The notes below the pieces were generated by a model. That model had not been told where the DNA came from. It did no database searches and saw only the letters and a program-made list of their open reading frames with translations. The translations under genes and the position numbers were made by a program. Below, in pieces: positions 13,325 to 15,235 of a stretch of DNA of 15,235 nt (its first letter is position 1; the number at the start of each line of letters is the position of its first letter). The DNA comes from Actinomycetes bacterium (GTDB taxonomy: Bacteria; Actinomycetota; Actinomycetes; Mycobacteriales; Micromonosporaceae), in NCBI GenBank assembly GCA_023402505.1, contig JAEYGD010000460.1, positions 1-15,235 of the forward strand, in the 5' to 3' direction.

Positions 13325-14149
13325 GTGGGCCTGCGGGTGAGTGGCCGCAATGCGCGGTTCCAGCAGTGGGAGGCCCTGCTCCACAACCGGACCAAGCGGC
13401 AGCGTCGCGGCGAGTTCCTCGTGCAGGGCGTACGCCCGATCGCCATGGCCGTCGAACACGGCTGGCAGATCCGAGAGCTGCTCTACGACGCCGGCGCTCA
13501 GCTGTCCGGCTGGGCACGCGAAACCCTGGACACCGTACGGGCAGAGAAGATCGCCGTCGCCCGTGAACTGATGCACGAGCTGGGCGGCAAGGCGGACACC
13601 GTTCCGGAACTGCTGGCCGTGGTCGGTCTACCCGAGGACGACCTGTGCCGCATCCCGGTGACGCCGACCATGCTCACCGTCGTGTTCGACCGGCCCGCCA
13701 GCCCCGGCAATATCGGCACCCTCGTCCGGTCCGCGGACGCCTTCGGTGCCTCCGGCGTCATCGTCACCGGCCACGCCGCCGACGCGTACGACCCGAAGGC
13801 GGTCCGGGCCAGCACCGGATCGCTGTTCGCCCTACCCGTGATCCGGGTGCCCTCGCACCAGGCCGTCCTGTCCTGGGTCGCCGACATCCGCGCCAACGGC
13901 ATCTCGATGACGATCGTGGGAACCGATGAGCACGGCGCACTCGACGCCGCCGAGTACGACTTCACCCAGCCCACCCTGACGTTGATCGGCAACGAGACCA
14001 CCGGGCTCAGCTCCGGCTGGCGTCAGGCCTGCGACCAGCTCGTCCGGATCCCCATGTCCGGGTCCGCCAGCTCGCTCAACGCGGCAACCGCCGCGACCGT
14101 CGTGCTGTACGAGTCGGCACGCCAGCGGACCGCCACCGCCCGGCCGTAG
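13325..14149 (+). CDS. SpoU/TrmH-family RNA 2'-O-methyltransferase
   Basis: A 274-residue protein that would methylate the 2'-hydroxyl of a nucleotide in tRNA or rRNA using S-adenosylmethionine. Residues 1-100 form the substrate-binding domain (NRTKRQRRGEFLVQGVRPI at 21-39). The C-terminal SPOUT knot has motif 1 NIGTLVRSADAFG (129-141, with the usual Asn129 and Arg135), motif 2 LTLIGNETTGLS (218-229, Glu224) and motif 3 PMSGSASSLNAATAATVVLYE (243-263, Ser249/Asn252). All conserved motifs are present, so it should be active; which RNA it modifies cannot be told. GTG 13325 is chosen because of the ribosome binding site and because relatives start near GLRVS.RNARFQQW. It stands alone and is convergent with the hydrolase at 14234. 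Confidence 0.92.
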   Translation: MGLRVSGRNARFQQWEALLHNRTKRQRRGEFLVQGVRPIAMAVEHGWQIRELLYDAGAQLSGWARETLDTVRAEKIAVARELMHELGGKADTVPELLAVVGLPEDDLCRIPVTPTMLTVVFDRPASPGNIGTLVRSADAFGASGVIVTGHAADAYDPKAVRASTGSLFALPVIRVPSHQAVLSWVADIRANGISMTIVGTDEHGALDAAEYDFTQPTLTLIGNETTGLSSGWRQACDQLVRIPMSGSASSLNAATAATVVLYESARQRTATARP

Positions 14150-14233
14150 CGCCCGCCGCCCGGGCCTGGTGCGAGGTCAGCGGGACTGTTCGGGTGCCTC
14201 CCGGCTCGGTGCGGCTGACAGGGACATCTCTTC

Positions 14234-14890
14234 CTACGCGTCTTCCCCGGGTCCGGCCGTCTGTCCGGCGAGGAACCGTCGCACGAACGCGGCGACGTCG
14301 GGGCGGTCCAGGTCCAGCTCGCCGTGCGCCCCGTCGGTGACCATCACGTGCACCGGGTGACCGGCGGTGAGCAGCGTCGTGGCCAGGTTGAGCGTCTGTG
14401 TCGGCGGCACGGCGAGGTCGTTCACGCCGTGCATGAGCAGCACCGGTGTCCCGGCTCCGGCGTGCGACGTCACGGTGCAGTCGAGCGTGGCCGCGTCGCC
14501 GGGCGCGGGGACGTGACCCAGAAGCTGATGCCACGGGTTCCCTTCGGCGCGAGCCCGGGGCCAGTCCGGCGCAAGCGGGTCGACCGGCGGTTCGAAGGCC
14601 AGGACCGCGTCCACATCTCCGGCGCGGTTCACTCCCCGCAGCCCGAGGTGCAGAGCAAGATGGGCCCCGGCGGACGCCCCCGCCACGATGAGCGGCAGCC
14701 CCGGCACCCGGGCCGCGGCAGCCTCGGCGCGCACGTCGTCGAGCTGTGCCGGCCAGGTCGCCTCACCGCTGAGCCGGTATCGGGCAGGCACCACCTGCAT
14801 GCCGAGAGCCTCGAACAACGACACGTCGGTGCTGTCGCGCGAATGCCACCCACCGCCATGCACCCACAGAACCACCGCAGCGCTCCCCAT
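14234..14890 (-). CDS. Small alpha/beta hydrolase (HGGG-type esterase)
   Basis: A 218-residue esterase-like protein. HGGGW at 11-15 is the oxyanion hole of the hormone-sensitive lipase/BD-FAE group, GASAG at 71-75 gives nucleophile Ser73, Asp158 (GVNDLAVPP) is the acid and His189 (DGAHGE) the base. It is short at the N-terminus, since relatives have some 30 or more residues before HGGG. The ATG at 14890 starts right before the first strand; an in-frame ATG at 15019 would supply 43 more residues, but they look non-coding and would overlap the divergent gene. TAGGAT (14899-14904) lies 8 bases upstream, serving either as a -10 box or as an AGGAT ribosome binding site. No signal peptide. Substrate unknown. 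Confidence 0.83.
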   Translation of the reverse strand: MGSAAVVLWVHGGGWHSRDSTDVSLFEALGMQVVPARYRLSGEATWPAQLDDVRAEAAAARVPGLPLIVAGASAGAHLALHLGLRGVNRAGDVDAVLAFEPPVDPLAPDWPRARAEGNPWHQLLGHVPAPGDAATLDCTVTSHAGAGTPVLLMHGVNDLAVPPTQTLNLATTLLTAGHPVHVMVTDGAHGELDLDRPDVAAFVRRFLAGQTAGPGEDA

Positions 14891-15005
14891 GATCGACGAT
14901 CCTACGAGGACCGGCCCGCCTTGGCTGTCCCGCGCAGGCAGCTCGCGGCGAGCCGGCCGACCCAGACCATGGACGCCACGGACCGACGTCAGCCGCTGCC
15001 GCTGG

Positions 15006-15011
15006 TAGAAC
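15006..15011 (+). promoter_or_regulatory. Putative -10 box of a leaderless transcript
   Basis: TAGAAC ends 6 bases before the ATG at 15018 and matches TANNNT except for the last base. No ribosome binding site is present. Confidence 0.25.
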
Positions 15012-15017
15012 CACCGC

Positions 15018-15235
15018 ATGAGTCAGCTGACCGACCCACTGGCCGGGGTCGACGCGGTTCCGTGGGGATCGCTGCACCACGCGTACGGCCCCGCCGTCGA
15101 CGTACCGGACCAGTTGCGCGCGTTGCGCTCGGCGGAGGTGCCGATCCGGCACCGCGCCCTGTCCGAGCTGTTCGGCAACGTCTACCACCAGGGCAGCAGG
15201 TGGGGGGCGAGCTGCCACGTGGTGCCGTTCCTGGT
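15018..15235 (+). CDS. HEAT-repeat-like protein, N-terminal part (partial)
   Basis: The first 72 codons, up to the end of the window, read MSQLTDPLAGVDAVPWGSLH and continue with HAYGPAVDVPDQLRALRS, ALSELFGNVYHQGSRW and CHVVPFLV. The pattern 'W..L.HAYG.A.DVP..LRAL...ALSEL..N..HQG....A...VPFL' is familiar from actinobacterial proteins annotated as HEAT-repeat or hypothetical, where paired helices follow. This is recognition by pattern, not by search. Codon use is strongly coding. The gene is divergent from the small esterase with 127 bases between starts and continues beyond the window, so its length and function cannot be given. Confidence 0.72.
   Translation, partial: MSQLTDPLAGVDAVPWGSLHHAYGPAVDVPDQLRALRSAEVPIRHRALSELFGNVYHQGSRWGASCHVVPFL

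Noticed and set aside
13133..13576. N-terminal extension of the VOC protein to 13576
   Set aside because: It overlaps the methyltransferase on the other strand, and the strong ribosome binding site just before 13132 fixes the start.
14891..15019. Longer N-terminus of the small esterase
   Set aside because: The residues look non-coding, and the ATG at 15019 would overlap the start of the divergent gene at 15018.
1..15235. CRISPR arrays, insertion sequences, integrases, tRNA or rRNA genes
   Set aside because: I looked for spaced repeats, transposase motifs and cloverleaf structures and saw none.

Overview
This is a very GC-rich stretch with strong G/C bias at third codon positions, frequent GTG starts and actinobacterial gene families (an ECF sigma factor with a SnoaL-like tail, a TetR regulator, ArsI/ArsR, Ala-rich signal peptides). 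It most likely comes from an actinomycete chromosome; Micromonosporaceae is plausible but not shown by the sequence. No tRNA, rRNA, CRISPR array, insertion sequence or phage gene was seen.

Layout. 1-153 (-): start of an exported protein cut by the window edge. 289-1164 (-): Asp-nucleophile alpha/beta hydrolase, head-to-head with an ECF sigma factor at 1351-2346 (+). 2409-2972 (+): a RibD-type reductase (DHFR family) interrupted by an in-frame TAG. 3082-3771 (-): DUF998 membrane protein. 3952-5340 (-): secreted alpha/beta hydrolase. 5446-6012 (-): TetR-family regulator, divergent from a secreted AFL-type lipase at 6113-7441 (+). 7680-8528 (-): enterochelin-esterase-like hydrolase. 8650-9600 (-): 316-residue protein of unknown function. 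9845-11601 (+): two-gene ABC exporter. 11682-12140 (-) and 12289-12663 (+): divergent arsI/arsR pair. 12692-13132 (-): VOC protein. 13325-14149 (+): SpoU/TrmH-type RNA methyltransferase. 14234-14890 (-): small alpha/beta hydrolase. 15018 to the end (+): start of a HEAT-like protein.

How the parts may work together. The genes are mostly single transcription units in alternating orientation, separated by G/C-rich hairpins without U-tracts. The clear multi-gene units are the ABC ATPase/permease pair with a 4-base overlap and the arsI/arsR divergon. The TetR gene lies between two secreted hydrolases of different families and is a plausible regulator of one or both. Five alpha/beta hydrolases from five subfamilies occur in 15 kb, so the region looks like an assembled set of accessory metabolic genes rather than one pathway.

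Most notable points: the face-to-face overlapping promoters with a central palindrome in the arsI/arsR gap; a recurring pattern of -10-like TANNNT boxes 6-7 bases before start codons lacking a Shine-Dalgarno sequence (leaderless genes); three GTTCGG repeats spaced exactly 10 bp; the amber codon in the reductase; a short patch with coding-like codon use in a gap; and the unassigned 316-residue protein, whose architecture faintly resembles effector-associated defence proteins.
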